Assembly (NCBI GenBank): GCA_020080175.1
Contig: JAGHQL010000125.1
Location: 1-64,000, forward strand
Length of the DNA: 64,000 nt
From: Glutinoglossum americanum
Taxonomy: Eukaryota; Ascomycota; Geoglossomycetes; Geoglossales; Geoglossaceae
Reading direction: 5' to 3'
A program made the translations under genes and the position numbers. This document shows positions 10,247-21,472 of this stretch, in pieces (position 1 is the first letter of the stretch; every line of letters begins with the position of its first letter). The notes below the pieces were generated by a model. That model saw nothing but the letters and a program-made list of their open reading frames with translations, was not told where the DNA came from and ran no database searches.

Positions 10247-11493
10247 ACGATCCAAAAGGGTTTAAATCCTTCAGGTTAAAATATCCATCTCTACGCTCTT
10301 GGTTTCCTGTATTGTCTCATGAAAAAAAAAAACTCTCTAAACCAGTCGTGGTTGGGCTGACTAAGGGTTCTCATCAAAACGGGCTTACCTGGCGAATCGC
10401 TCACTCTCCACGACGAAGCTGAGTCTCCTTATGTGGCTTGGGCTGCACAGATTCAACCCGTTCGTTACGATTCTTTATCACCAGTAGACTAGACATTCCA
10501 GTGAAGCATGGCTTTAACAATATACCCCTACGTGAGTTCCTACGATTAAACAGACGACTTCTAGGCAAAAATGTGACACCACAGCAGAATGGCTTTGTTG
10601 ACATCTTGAAAGACGATCCCCCCCTGTAGATCCGGAGAAATCGATAGAGTGTGTACGCGGATTCTAGAGCACTCCACGTGCAATTTTAGCATCGAGAAGA
10701 AAAAACCTGTTTTTTCTCAAAGGGTGCGAGAAGGCGTGGCTTTTATAAGGGACGGGAAGGGCGCGTGGAGAGGAATGAGATGGAGGGGCCGGCTGTACGG
10801 GTAAGTAGTAAAGCATTCCAATGACGGCGGGCGGGATGGAGTATGCTAGAGAGCCTTTGTCTCTAGTACAAGTAACCCTAACTCCCGGCCAGCTTGAATA
10901 ATGATGTTTCGAGCATATTATCAAACCAGCTATTTACAACTCTCAGTTTGTCCATATCCCCATAGCTCTCCTGTTTCGGGCTATTTCAAGAGCCGTGGGA
11001 CATTCATTTTCCCATCCAAGCCACGCCCCATAGTTTCGGGACCATATATTTCGAATACTCTCAATAGTTTTTCTTTAGAAATAACTAAATGCTGGTTCCG
11101 ACATCTTTGGATAGAACGAGTCTGCAATTAGCATTCCCCCGCATTTCGGGTTCCTGAGTCGGTAGGCTAGTGGATGTAGCCAGGGGATGACCTCGTTGGG
11201 AGGACAGAGTTTCTTCCAAGCCGGGTCTGGGGAGAAGGTGGTGAGATGCTCGACCCTAAGCAGGTCGTCGAATACTGTCGTGAGGGAGGAGGAATTCAGA
11301 AGGCTTTGACTCCTTGCGAGAAGTGCATTCGGGGGTCGAAGTCGATTTGAGCTAACGGTTCGAGGAGAGATGGGAAACGTTGATATCGGCAAGCTAGGAA
11401 AGGTTCTGGGACGATTACGCCTAATGGAAGGCAACTCGAACCATACGGAGAGCCGCATCCTATGACAAGGCTGTGGGTGGCGTCTTTAACTTA

Positions 11494-11540
11494 AGCGATG
11501 TCTCTTCAGCATGAAATTCTCACTTTTCTGCACCGCATTT
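11494..11540 (+). repeat. Direct repeat, copy 1
   Basis: Starts AGCGATGTCTC and ends CTTTTCTGCACCGCATTTT. It aligns with 12608-12655 over about 47 bases with several mismatches. Function is unknown; it could be the end of an old insertion or a local duplication. Confidence 0.5.
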
Positions 11541-12384
11541 TACAAAAGAAAAGCTTCGCATCAAGCCATTGGTTCGCTACCGGACTTGGCATAAAATCTA
11601 GCCCTGGTCGAATGAGTACCCGTGTAGCTAGGTGTAGGCGAATCGGAGCTGTCGAGTGCTTGCAGTGCCCACTACCAGACTTGGCAGTCGGTCCGACGCG
11701 TTTTTTCGAATTTAGTTAGAGTCCGCACCTTACCGCTTTACTCCACTAAAACCTAGTTAAGCCTTAACTGAGGCCTAGGCACATTCTGGCGTAGTGTAGA
11801 GGGAAGTCTTCAGCCGGTGTTCCCAAAATCCCTATCGATATGGTCCCGCCAACTCCACGGTTGCGTCACCACGATTGGGATATCAAAACCAAGCCCTACT
11901 GTTGAAGTCCAGCGAGTTGTATCAATATCGAAGCGCTCTATCTTTACGAGTATATTACTCCCCTGGACGAGTTTATCCCCTGGACATTCTATCTGCATAG
12001 GTGCTTTATTCGCCTAGACGCTATGAACGCGCAGCGGGCATATAGAATAAACTTATAGACAGAGACGCCTTCGACATAAGGCAAGTATAGCAAACGGCAA
12101 TCCCAAGACCGAGGAAGCCCTTATGCACACGAATCATTCCTACAGAAGAAACATGTATACGAAGTATGACGTCAACAACTTGACCGTTGCCTCTTATCCG
12201 CAGGCGATACACCATTGAGGAGGATAAATGAGATGCCCCATAAAAGTAGAGCAAAGACATTGTATCACATGATAGGGTCTCAAATGTAGCTGGCGGCATG
12301 CGCAGAGAATATGACGGGAATATTCAGATTCGAGGGGCTCACACCATACACATTGTCGCTTAATAGTGACAAGTTTTCACTGCA

Positions 12385-12526
12385 GTCGCGGAGTGGACAG
12401 CCCAATCGAAATAACTTCGCTCAACTAAGGGCATTCTTTGAACGGTGTCTTGGGAGGGGAGTTATTTCGCTGGAGTTTAGCGGGATGCTGCTGCCTCCGT
12501 ACATTCTGTATTGTCCACTCCGCGAC
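12385..12526. repeat. MITE-like inverted-repeat unit (142 bp)
   Basis: The ends are perfect 15-bp inverted repeats, GTCGCGGAGTGGACA at 12385-12399 and its complement at 12512-12526. A second nested perfect 10-bp pair lies inside (CGAAATAACT at 12407-12416, complement at 12460-12469). The whole can fold into a long interrupted hairpin. There is no coding capacity of its own. The form fits a short non-autonomous DNA element; no target duplication is evident. Confidence 0.55.
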
Positions 12527-12607
12527 CGTAGTAACCTTATGGTTCTCGAAAAGGAAGTTACGTCGGTGGCTGAACACGGCGCATTGGGGCTCTGCCATAG
12601 GGCTCTA

Positions 12608-12655
12608 AGCGATGGCCTCCTCAGTATGAATTCTTGCTTTTCTGCACCGCATTTT
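12608..12655 (+). repeat. Direct repeat, copy 2
   Basis: Partner of 11494-11540. Starts AGCGATGGCCTC and ends GCTTTTCTGCACCGCATTTT. It lies 80 bp beyond the 12385-12526 hairpin unit. Confidence 0.5.
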
Positions 12656-13112
12656 CCTGAGCCGGACCAATCAATGCCACAGCTCTACTTCCAGAGCCTC
12701 AAACCCATTTATCGCACCTTTATCGTCACCACTTCACGTGATACTAACGCTACGCTCACCATTCCTGTTGAACGGTCTTTCCAGGCGACTCGATACCTTG
12801 TATAGAATATAGAGCAGATTTATTAATGAACCGACGACCAAAAGTCTTGAGACTTTTGATAGGTAGTCACTTAGGCTATGTCTCGCTAGATTTTATCTAA
12901 GCCCGCCTCGCGTGCTTCCAAACTTCATATTCCAGGATCACAGCCTCGTTTAGTAGCGATTTTCCTGATACAATAAATTGTAGCCCTAGATATGCTAGTG
13001 CGCTCTGTAATTCTAGCTACTGGTTACTCTCTTCTAGGAGTGTGAGGGCCTGCGCACGGATGGTTATGGGAGATGAGTAACCAGGCACTTCTATGTGACG
13101 GCGCCTTCATAC

Positions 13113-16100
13113 TTAATCACAATCGTCCTCCTTCCACCCAACTTTCGCATATTCGAGCTTCCGTATCTTCTGTGTTTGCAATTCCAGCTTTGGTTATCAG
13201 CCTCGTTGCTCAAAGCTTCACGACATGGATGTGTCTTACCTCTTCCACGGTTTCCTTTATTATATAGCATACGACCCTTACATTTCTTGTCTGGCCTATA
13301 CGGTTAACTCGCGCGATAGCTTGACTTTCAACCATTGGGTTCCACTGAGGTTCCAAGATGTAAACACAGTTTGCAACTGTTAGATTGAGGCTGGAGGTGG
13401 GATATCAGTTGCAGTCCATTCCAATATGCAGGGATACTGACCCGACTGCTCCGGTTCCGGTGGTCATGAGTAATATCTTGATCGTGGGGTCTTTCTGATA
13501 ATTCTCCAGAATCCATCTCCGCTTCCCGAAAGTGTGAGACCCATCTATCCGAACGAAGGCAATGTTACGCGATTTCAGGAAGATCCCAATAAGATCTAGT
13601 GATCTTGTCCAGCACGAGAAAACGATACTGGCGAAACAGAGAATTAGCATCACTGATAGATTTCAGGTCACGGATGGATGGACTTGCCTCTTTCCCTCTG
13701 TCTTGTGTTGCTCGATATCTGCGACTAATGCAGATACTTTGGTGGAGCAGCCACCCTTGTCGAAATATTGCCAGGTAGAGAGATGTTTGCTGCCATTTTT
13801 AGATAGCTTAGACGAAGCGTCTTCAGTAACAAGATACTCCCCGAAAATAGTCTCTGGGCATAGGGAGCACTTTAGGCAGCCATCCCTCCCATCAATCTTC
13901 TGTAACGCCTGTTTCATCTTGGGAACACATTTCGGGCAGAGCAGATGCCCGCAGGTGGTGAAACTACCACTTCGTTGTTCCTCAATACCCTGAACGCCGG
14001 TTATGTTGATACCACAGACCTCGCATCTCGCCTGTTTCTGCTTCTTCAAGAACGCTATTGCCTGTTCAGGGTCAAACTCGTCAATACCAAGCGAGTGCTT
14101 TTGAAATGTGCCGTGGTTGCACAGCCGCCGTAGCTGCAACTGGAGCTGAAAGACGCCAGAGTATCCCCTGTTCTGGGGCTGCAGGCGGTGCTGGTTTATC
14201 ATCTTGATCAACTTATCCCTTGTGTCGACATACTGCTTTTTCTCCCGTACCGAGAAGGTCAGCGATCGATCCTCGAGGATGACCTTGGGTAAATCGAGAA
14301 GCTGTTTGGTACGACGTAAGCAGACAGAATCAAGAAGTTGTCGTAGATTCTCCAAGCCGTTTACAGATCTCTTCATTAGCGGCAAAATGATGTGCTTTTT
14401 GAACGTGTGGAGATTGTCCAAAGGGGAAGACCGTGTGAAATTGACAAGTGCGGCGAGATCTTCGAGACTATTCTGAATAGGCGTGCCTGTTAAACACCAA
14501 CGGAGGGCCGTGCGAAGTCTTTTAATTGCTTTGAAAAGCTTTGTGGTCATGCGTCGGATAATGTGTGCTGTGCAGATACCTGATCAGTCTTTGACAGTGG
14601 GGTGGGAGAGAACATCCAACCTTCATCTAAGACGACTCGAAACCAGTTAATCTGCCATAAAGGGCTCGTTTTGTCCATTGTCTCGGCAGCAATGGTATGA
14701 TAGGTGCTTAAAACAATATCAGAGTCTGCAAGAGCCCTTGGATTTCCCTCCCGACCGTGGCTGTGATAGATGGTGATGTTGGAGAAGCCCGTGCAGTGCC
14801 TACTACTTATTAGCTCATGTATTCGAATGCGTAAATTAGATCTTACAGCTTTATTTCCTGTAGCCACTCATTAAGCAGTACTGCTCAGAGTTAGATATCC
14901 GCCTGCAACGTAACAGGATTTCGGTGGGGATCTTACAAGGAGAGGGTACAACCACAAGAGTAGCTCTGGAAGGAATCAAAGTGTGTTCTACGCTTAAGTG
15001 TGCGTCATCTTGAAAGCTGAATGCAAAGGCTTTTGCTTCATCTGCCGTTCTGATGATGGCTGATAACATGGTTAAGGTCTTGCCCAGGCCCATCTCATCG
15101 GCTAGAATACCACCACCAGTCTCTATTGGTATTTCATTTTCCTCGCAGCCAGTGATAACGTGCGTGTATCTAAACTTGGTCAATCAATCGGTAATGTGGA
15201 GAAAATTCTTTAGACGTACGAAGTTGAATCTTTAGGTTTCCAGAGAGAGTATTCTTCTGGAATAGGTCCAGTTTCGCGTTGCGTGATAAAATCTAATGCC
15301 TCCTCTTGATATCTTCTATACGTTAATCTCAAGTTTCTCAGGGAAGGAGTTTTACTTACGGTAGCAGGGGTGTACGGACTCTGACATCCGCTGTTATTCG
15401 CTTGAGATTTTGAGCGCGTGTCATGGCCTTGAACACAGCTGCGACCTCTTGCTTCAGAAGTGCCTGGGTCGCGACTTGTTCATCTGAAGGTTGCGGCTGA
15501 ACATCAACGTCCGTTTGCAATAGTGACGAACCCAACGGGTTTAGATCGGTATTTTCTCTAAGATGAACAGCGCTCAAATCCATGAAATGTGGATTTTGGT
15601 AGCCCAAGCTTGCGTCTCGGTGATCTGGCTCTTGCAAATATACCTTCATGGTATCTAAAATGCCACCAACCTCTTCACAGTGTTCTTGACGACCATAAAT
15701 GACCACATCAATAAGGATGCAAGTTCCCTTCCCAATCATCGTTGTTTCATTAGCAATTGAAATCCATGGTTCGACACGAGAGTAGGCTGTAAATGTACAG
15801 AGTGATGCAATGTGTGAGAGAACGCTACTAGACTCCCGATTTAACACTGCAATATTGTCGAATGGCTGAATCTCCTCGCCTACTGTTTCTGGTAGTTGTA
15901 AGAGAAACTTCTGGCCGTCTCCTTCGCAGCGAACTTCGAAGACATAGATATCTTGTTGCTCGAGTGTTTCAGAATTAGCCTGGGCTATTTGAAGACGCCC
16001 TAAGAACTCAGGCGCTTGTGGCAGTACTTTCACTCTGACTTTGTGGATCTGCCCACACCATTAGTGTGTCCCGTACTTGAAATCTAGATATGCTAGAGAA

Positions 16101-16860
16101 ACCCTCAAGCCATCTAAAACACTTACCATGCCATAACAGATTATATTTTGTCCCTCCAATCCGCCGGTGAATGATATTCCGTCCATCTCGGATTCGAAAT
16201 CTTGATTCAGCATATCCTCGGGGTCGTAAGGATACCATGGCTCATCTTCGCCATCTCCTGACCCAGGCTGCTCCTCGTCTTGGATCAATCCTTTGTAACT
16301 GTAGTGGTCCATTTCCTCCGCCCTATGCTCCAGAAACTCCGCTTCCCAGTTTGATGGAGGCAGCATCTCATCCTCGCAAAGGTATGACTCCCAATCGACT
16401 TCGGAGGCGCTCTCCGGCCTGCTGCTTGACAACTTGTTTCCAGAGTCCTCAGATATATTAGGAGTGTCGATGCCATTGTCAGAATCCCAGTCGAGAGACG
16501 GTGATTGCGAAAGAGATCTCTTTTTCCTTGATCGAGGCTCTGTGTCACTTGATTGGCGTTGACGTTTCCAGCGTTTCTGTGGAGAAATACTCTCTAAGAG
16601 GTCTTGGGGATTCTCCTCGCGACTGGAGCCTTTGTTGGCCAATATGCGGACATCTTGAAAAGCTTTAAGTTGCTCTGACCTGATAAATTATTTAGTGAAC
16701 TCTAATTACTGGAGTAATAGATTTACGGAAGGTCCAACCTTATGTCGTTGTGCTCGGTGTAGCTTGAAGAACCCGAGGCATTCTTGGCATCATCATCGCT
16801 GCTGTCAGAATTGTCGCCTACAAGGTCGAAGACCCCGCCAAGGTACGTGGCCCACGACAT
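13113..16860 (-). CDS. SNF2-family ATPase with RING finger (Rad5/Rad16/HLTF-like class)
   Basis: Eleven exons: 16860-16739, 16679-16127, 16048-15360, 15315-15220, 15169-14937, 14880-14847, 14799-14621, 14567-13688, 13627-13442, 13390-13240, 13169-13113. Together they give 1059 residues with every junction in frame. An acidic/basic N-terminus precedes the Walker A motif GGGILADEMGLGKT (about 505-518). DEAH (about 633-636) is assembled across intron 7, and LTGTPIQNSLEDL follows. An inserted RING (about 816-871: CEVC...CGHLLCPKC...CSLC) separates the two helicase lobes. The C-lobe has TTGTGAVGLNLT and PQWNPMVESQAIARVNRIGQ. RING insertion between lobes is the hallmark of Rad5/Rad16-type chromatin or damage-tolerance ATPases with E3 ligase activity. 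Intron 8 is GC-AG (GCAAGT donor at 13687); introns 1 and 7 use GTTGG donors. The gene is intact although embedded in relic DNA. It is divergent from the NACHT gene at 17184. Confidence 0.85.
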
Positions 16861-17183
16861 TCTTTAATCTTCTCGCCGATCCAGGATCGGAAACATTCAA
16901 TCATTTCGAGGTACAATATATACCTCTAAATAGTATGATATGATTCCAGGGCGGAGTCCGGTACGAGGCTCTTTCAATTCATGTCCCCTTGGCTTGCGAA
17001 AGCGGTTCGGCCCTGGTGTTCGGCCCTGGTGTTGAAAGCCTTATGCACACAGCCACGAGCCCACAGCTGCCTATAATACTTCGATGTAGCCTCGAGCATC
17101 GTATTCCCACTATTACCGAGCTTGGGATGTAGCACATCCGTTTGCTTGCAGTCTACAGAATCCGACAGCAGCAATTTTCGAGT
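16861..17183. promoter_or_regulatory. Shared divergent promoter region
   Basis: The 323 bp lie between the starts of the SNF2 ATPase (minus) and the NACHT-C2H2 gene (plus). They contain a short tandem duplication near 17002-17031 (TTCGGCCCTGGTG twice). No other regulatory motif is evident. Confidence 0.4.
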
Positions 17184-20100
17184 ATGGCGACCATCGAGGA
17201 TGGCTTCAAGCAGGTCCTAGGCGACTTCAAAAAGCGACTCAAACCAGGAGAGGAAGAAAGATTTGCCCTCACCACTCTTGCCGACCTCGAAAAGGCGGCT
17301 AGTGACCTCCAAGAAAAGCAGAGGAAGAGCAAAACTGCTCAGAATCTGAAGAGGATCGAACCTTTTCTTCAAGCAATGGCGCAATACAAAGGAATCATTG
17401 AAGTGTTCCTGAACACTTCTTCTATTCTCAGCTTTGTTTGGGGCCCGATGAAATTCATGCTTCTTGTAAGCCGACGTCATATTCGATGCCATTTTCACTC
17501 GTCATATGCCGTGCCAAATCTCCGATAGAGATCTGACCATTTTCAGATTGCGAGCAATTGGAGCAAGGCATTTGATGTTCTGCTTGATGCGTATAAGCAA
17601 ATTGCGGAAAACTTTCCGTTACTCTTTAAGTATCGTTCAATATTTGGAGAGAACGATCACATGAAGAAAGTCCTCGTATGGATATATGAAGACATCTTGA
17701 AATTCCACCTTCGTGCCTGGCGCATATTCTCGCAACCCGGTATGTCGCTCATTTGAATTTCCATGTTGCATAATTCGAGTCTAATTGGTTCTAGCATGGA
17801 GGCAACTCTTCACTGCAACATGGAAAGACTTTCACGAAAGCTTCAAGCCAATTCTGAGTGATCTCCTCCGTCATCGGGAGCTGGTTGAGAGTACCGCCAG
17901 CCTCGAGCAAATTCAAGAATCGCGTGATGCACGTCTCCAATCCCAGGCTTCATTTGCAGCGCTCGAACTGGAGCAAACCCGCACGAAAACACTTGCCGTT
18001 GCCAACTGGCTTTCTGCAGCTGACGTTGATGTCGACCAAGGCGCATTCGCTGCAACAAGACACGATATCCCCGACACTGGCCGATGGATTCTCGAGGAGC
18101 CTAAGATCAAGGACTGGTTAGACCCCAGCTCAAGTTCGGTGCCAATTGTCTGGTTAAATGGCAAACCTGGAGCGGGTCAGTTCAGTCTCCTTAATAAAAG
18201 CTTCTCTATTTATTTATCATCGTATTGCGCTCTGGTTATATGTTAACCTTTCACAGGGAAAAGCATTCTCGCTTCAGTCCTCATCGAGGAGTGCTCAAGA
18301 GTTGCTCAGTCATCAGTGGATATCTCATTGGCATTCTTCTACTGTAGGGACCGAGATGGACAGAGGAACAAATTCACTAGCGTTGCAAAGGCGATGTTGG
18401 CGCAATTGCTCCGTCAAAACCCAAGCATCCTACCATATCTCTTTGACGAGTGTCTGAAAAGCGCCAAAGTGACGCTGGCGTCCTCGCAAGATTGTATCGA
18501 GTTACTGGGTACTGTTCTGCGGGCGGTCCCTCAGACGCTCCTCGTAATTGACGGCATTGATGAATGTGAACAGAAAGAGAGAAAAGCAATACTTAATTTC
18601 TTCACTTCAGCTATCACCAGTGATGATATTAAGCCTGGAAAACTCCGGGGCTTGTTCGTCAGTCAAGAACTCAGTGACATAAAGACAACGTTGCATATAG
18701 CCGACTCCCTTCGATTGACGAAAGATCACAATAAGCTGGATATAAGGAATTTTGCTGTCAGATGGGCTGTGAGGATTCAAGAAAGGTTCAACCAGATGCC
18801 AGACCTAGCAAGAGAGCATATCGTCAAACTGGTCTGCGACGGTGCTGATGGAATGTTCCTTTTCGCGAAGCTCGTTTTAAACAATCTTTACGACCAGGGA
18901 AATTTGGAAAATGTTTACAAAGAGCTGCATCCCGACACCTTTCCTAGAGGCTTTGACCAAGCGTATGTACTCAGGGTCAACAATTGAATCTAGGTTAACC
19001 ATATGCAGATATGCTCGAATCGTTGACAGAATATTCAAAAACCCAAACCATGTCCAGCGACAGACTACACTAAAGCTTCTTGGCTGGATCACTTTTAGTA
19101 AGCGGCCGATGAAGTGGCATGAGATCCAAGGTGCCACATCTATTGATATCCAGCAACGCGTAGTCAATTTCGAGGGTCGGCAGATGCCGGACCACATACG
19201 AGATACCTGCGGATCTCTTGTGGAAATCCTACCTGGAAATAGAATGCAGCTAGTACATACAACTGCCAGACAGTAAGCACTTCTGGTTGAGCCAAATCTG
19301 CCCTACTAATAACACTTCTTAGTTACCTAATCCACGAGAAGTGCCTGGATGGTCCGAAAGAGGAGACGCAACTTGCTATCTTATGCATGCAATATCTCAC
19401 CTTTGATTGTTTTGAGGCGAATTTGTCTCACGATAGCATATTGAGGTCCATGAAAGGTGGCTATTACGCCTTCCTCGACTACGCGAGTTTGCATTGGTAC
19501 CACCACCTGGAGACTGCCCTCACATCGCTCAAGCCGGAGAATCTTGGCCATTCGACAGACCTCGGCATGGCCATCAACGAGTTCTTCGAAATGTATGAGC
19601 CGGGTCCGATGCAACAGGACAAAACACACAAGGAGTTCATGGATCGGTGCTCAGCAATCAAAGATGCAGAGTGTTACGAGCCCCTTTTGTTGCTCGTGAG
19701 CCACGCGAAAGCATGCCGAATTGCCGAAGAGAAGTTGGAAGCGCTTGGTGCGTTAGGGGAAAAGATCACGAAAATCCGCACTATCCTTGAGGAGCTGAGC
19801 GCCTGCGCGACTCTAGACGTTGCCACAAAGCAGAAACTGAAGCTATTCTATGGAGACAAGTGGCACAAATGCTCGCGACACGCATGCTACTATTTCCACG
19901 AAGGATTCGCCAACGAAAGAGGTCTCTCGCAGCATATCAACCGACACGAGAAGCCTTTTTGCTGCACCGAGATGGGCTGCACAAGGATGTACATCGGGTG
20001 GAGCACGCAGAAGGAACTGAAGAGACACATGAGCCAGTATCATCCCGATCCCGATGCCTTCTCATGGAAGTTCCCCCACGTCAAGAAACCGCCTGCAAAG

Positions 20101-20319
20101 TTCCAGTGCAATTTGTGCGAGAGGACGTATAGCAGGGCGAATTCTCTCAATACGCATCAGCTCAGGGAACATGCGAAGGAACGCCCGTTCATTTGTAAGA
20201 TTTGTGGAAAGGGATTTGTGAGGAACTATGAGTTGAACCGCCACGAGAGCACACACAAAAATAAGAGCGCGGGGAATTCACAGAGAGATACACATCTAGG
20301 AGGAAGCTGTGAAGAGTAG
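17184..20319 (+). CDS. NLR-like protein: DUF7708-type N-terminus, NACHT ATPase, four C2H2 zinc fingers
   Basis: Six exons, 17184-17465, 17547-17739, 17795-18175, 18257-18962, 19009-19272 and 19323-20319, give 940 residues with all junctions in frame. Residues about 1-200 are helical and resemble the fungal DUF7708 domain that precedes NACHT. The P-loop GKPGAGKS (about 281-288) is split by intron 3. Walker B is LLVIDGIDECE (about 380-390). A winged-helix and helical stretch follows (LLGWITFSKRPMKWHEIQ, LVHTTARHYLI). Residues about 792-925 hold four C2H2 fingers (for example FQCNLCERTY...H...H and FICKICGKGF...H...H). The usual sensor repeats (ANK, WD, TPR) are replaced by zinc fingers. In the family, nucleotide binding drives oligomerisation after ligand sensing. 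Here the sensor may bind nucleic acid or a zinc-finger partner, which is inference. The GAGKS and DGIDE motifs are intact. Confidence 0.85.
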
Positions 20320-20582
20320 CGGTGAGTTGCGGCTAGATCATGATAATGACTACCAAAAAGGGTATATCATCGGTACTTGATCACGTGAGGACATGGGCCA
20401 AACATTAAGAACGAATGCCAAGCCCACAACAATGCCATCCGCATTACACCTGGATGCCTCCCCTGACAGCATATCACTCGCATGAAGAATTCGTTGTACT
20501 AACGGTGCATCCATGGCTTGTAAAATCACCTTTTGATGAAATTAGTCCGGTGGTGACTACGGCAAGTGTCTTAACCAACCTA
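20320..20582. other. 3' flank of NACHT-C2H2 gene, possible further ARG1 relic
   Basis: No open gene is seen. On the minus strand near 20490-20515 a short SHGCT-like reading could be the argininosuccinate synthase SHGATGKGNDQ region in decayed form, which would extend the pseudogene. This is weak. Confidence 0.25.
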
Positions 20583-21090
20583 GATGATAGGATATTTACA
20601 GCCTTCTTCTTGAGTCACCCGCATCTGCGCACGAGCAATGACCGGGCGGGCCAGGCTTGTCCCTAGATAATAAGAAAGCGGTGAGCACAAGCTCCGTCGA
20701 TGGGGTGTGCAGCAGCAACGCACCAGGCGAGCTGGGCGAGCGCCAGTTAACGAAGACGGGATGAGAGCGCCAGATGCCCAATACGTACTATCTTCCTTCA
20801 TATTGTGCGTTGCATTGGATTGCACGGAAACAAAGCTGCTCGACGAACTCGCAGCGCAATCATCTCCGAGGCATCAATCATTTTCGCCTTGGCTCGGACC
20901 TCACCCCAGCCTTTCTGTTGCCCTCTATCAGCAAGGAAGCAGACGGCTTCATAGCCCTTGCCAAGGAGCCAGCGCAAAATGCAGCTGGTGTTGAGACCAC
21001 CTGTGCGACGTTAGTCGGGGTTCATGGGAACACGGTGATTGGGCAAGACTAACCAGAATAGGCTAGACAAACTCTGCCTTCATCTTCAGA
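20583..21090 (-). pseudogene. Argininosuccinate synthase fragment (N-terminal part), decayed, intron-containing
   Basis: On the minus strand the translation reads GRVCLAYSG, then a 60-bp GT-AG intron (donor GTTAGT at 21053, acceptor ACAG before 20999), then GLNTSCILRWLLGKGYEAV and CFLADRGQ. In another frame it continues EFVEQLCFRAIQCNAQYEGR. After about 100 bp of unrelated sequence it resumes YYLGTSLARPVIARAQMRV. These are the family's ATP-binding loop (SGGLDTS) and following blocks, in order. The frame changes around 20860, there is an in-frame stop after EGR near 20780, and the catalytic C-terminal half is absent. Argininosuccinate synthase makes argininosuccinate from citrulline and aspartate. 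Retention of an intron argues for a DNA-level duplication of the host gene rather than a retrocopy. Confidence 0.8.
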
Positions 21091-21472
21091 GACTATAGAG
21101 GTTGATGGTAAAAGTGTTTTATCCCTATGCTTCACAATTGATGATGGGCCGCGCTTCTTGAGAGTGATAGAAATGATATCAATGCCCCACCAAAGGGATG
21201 TGTTGCGCGTCATGGATTACCACCTGTAACATCCAACGTTGGTTCATATTAAGTGAACGGATTAGCGGCCCAACAAGTGCCCAACAGACCACCATTGTGG
21301 GTCCGGTATTAACGTCCACCATAAATCCCGTTCGCTCCTCTTCTTGTAACGTAATAATCAACCCGGGAAACTCTCATAGCCAATTATCATACGTTTCTTT
21401 CCATCTCCTTCTCTTCCGCCACTGTATACATAACCATATCTCAGCCTTCTGGTAGACGGGAACGGAGAGACG
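21091..21472. other. Upstream region of the methyltransferase gene
   Basis: Nothing coding is seen. It holds the promoter of the plus-strand gene at 21473. No clear binding site can be named. Confidence 0.4.

Larger units (their letters stand above)
10247..13112. other. Relic-rich stretch without a supported gene
   Basis: It holds the 142-bp inverted-repeat unit at 12385-12526 and a diverged pair of direct repeats (11494-11540 and 12608-12655). Several open frames of 60-165 codons have no recognisable domain. The longest ATG frame (12311-12805, plus strand) runs straight through the hairpin unit, which argues against it being a gene. An A run lies at 10321-10331. Confidence 0.45.

Noticed and set aside
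11075-11458. 127-codon minus-strand frame.
   Set aside because: No recognised domain, neighbours are relics, and no splice extension improves it.
12311-12805. 164-codon ATG frame.
   Set aside because: It reads straight through the 12385-12526 hairpin unit and one of the direct repeats, and resembles no family; probably chance.
14547-14867. Apparent loss of the DEAH box (DEGW) in the SNF2 ATPase.
   Set aside because: The W comes from unspliced intron 14568-14620; splicing restores DEAH.
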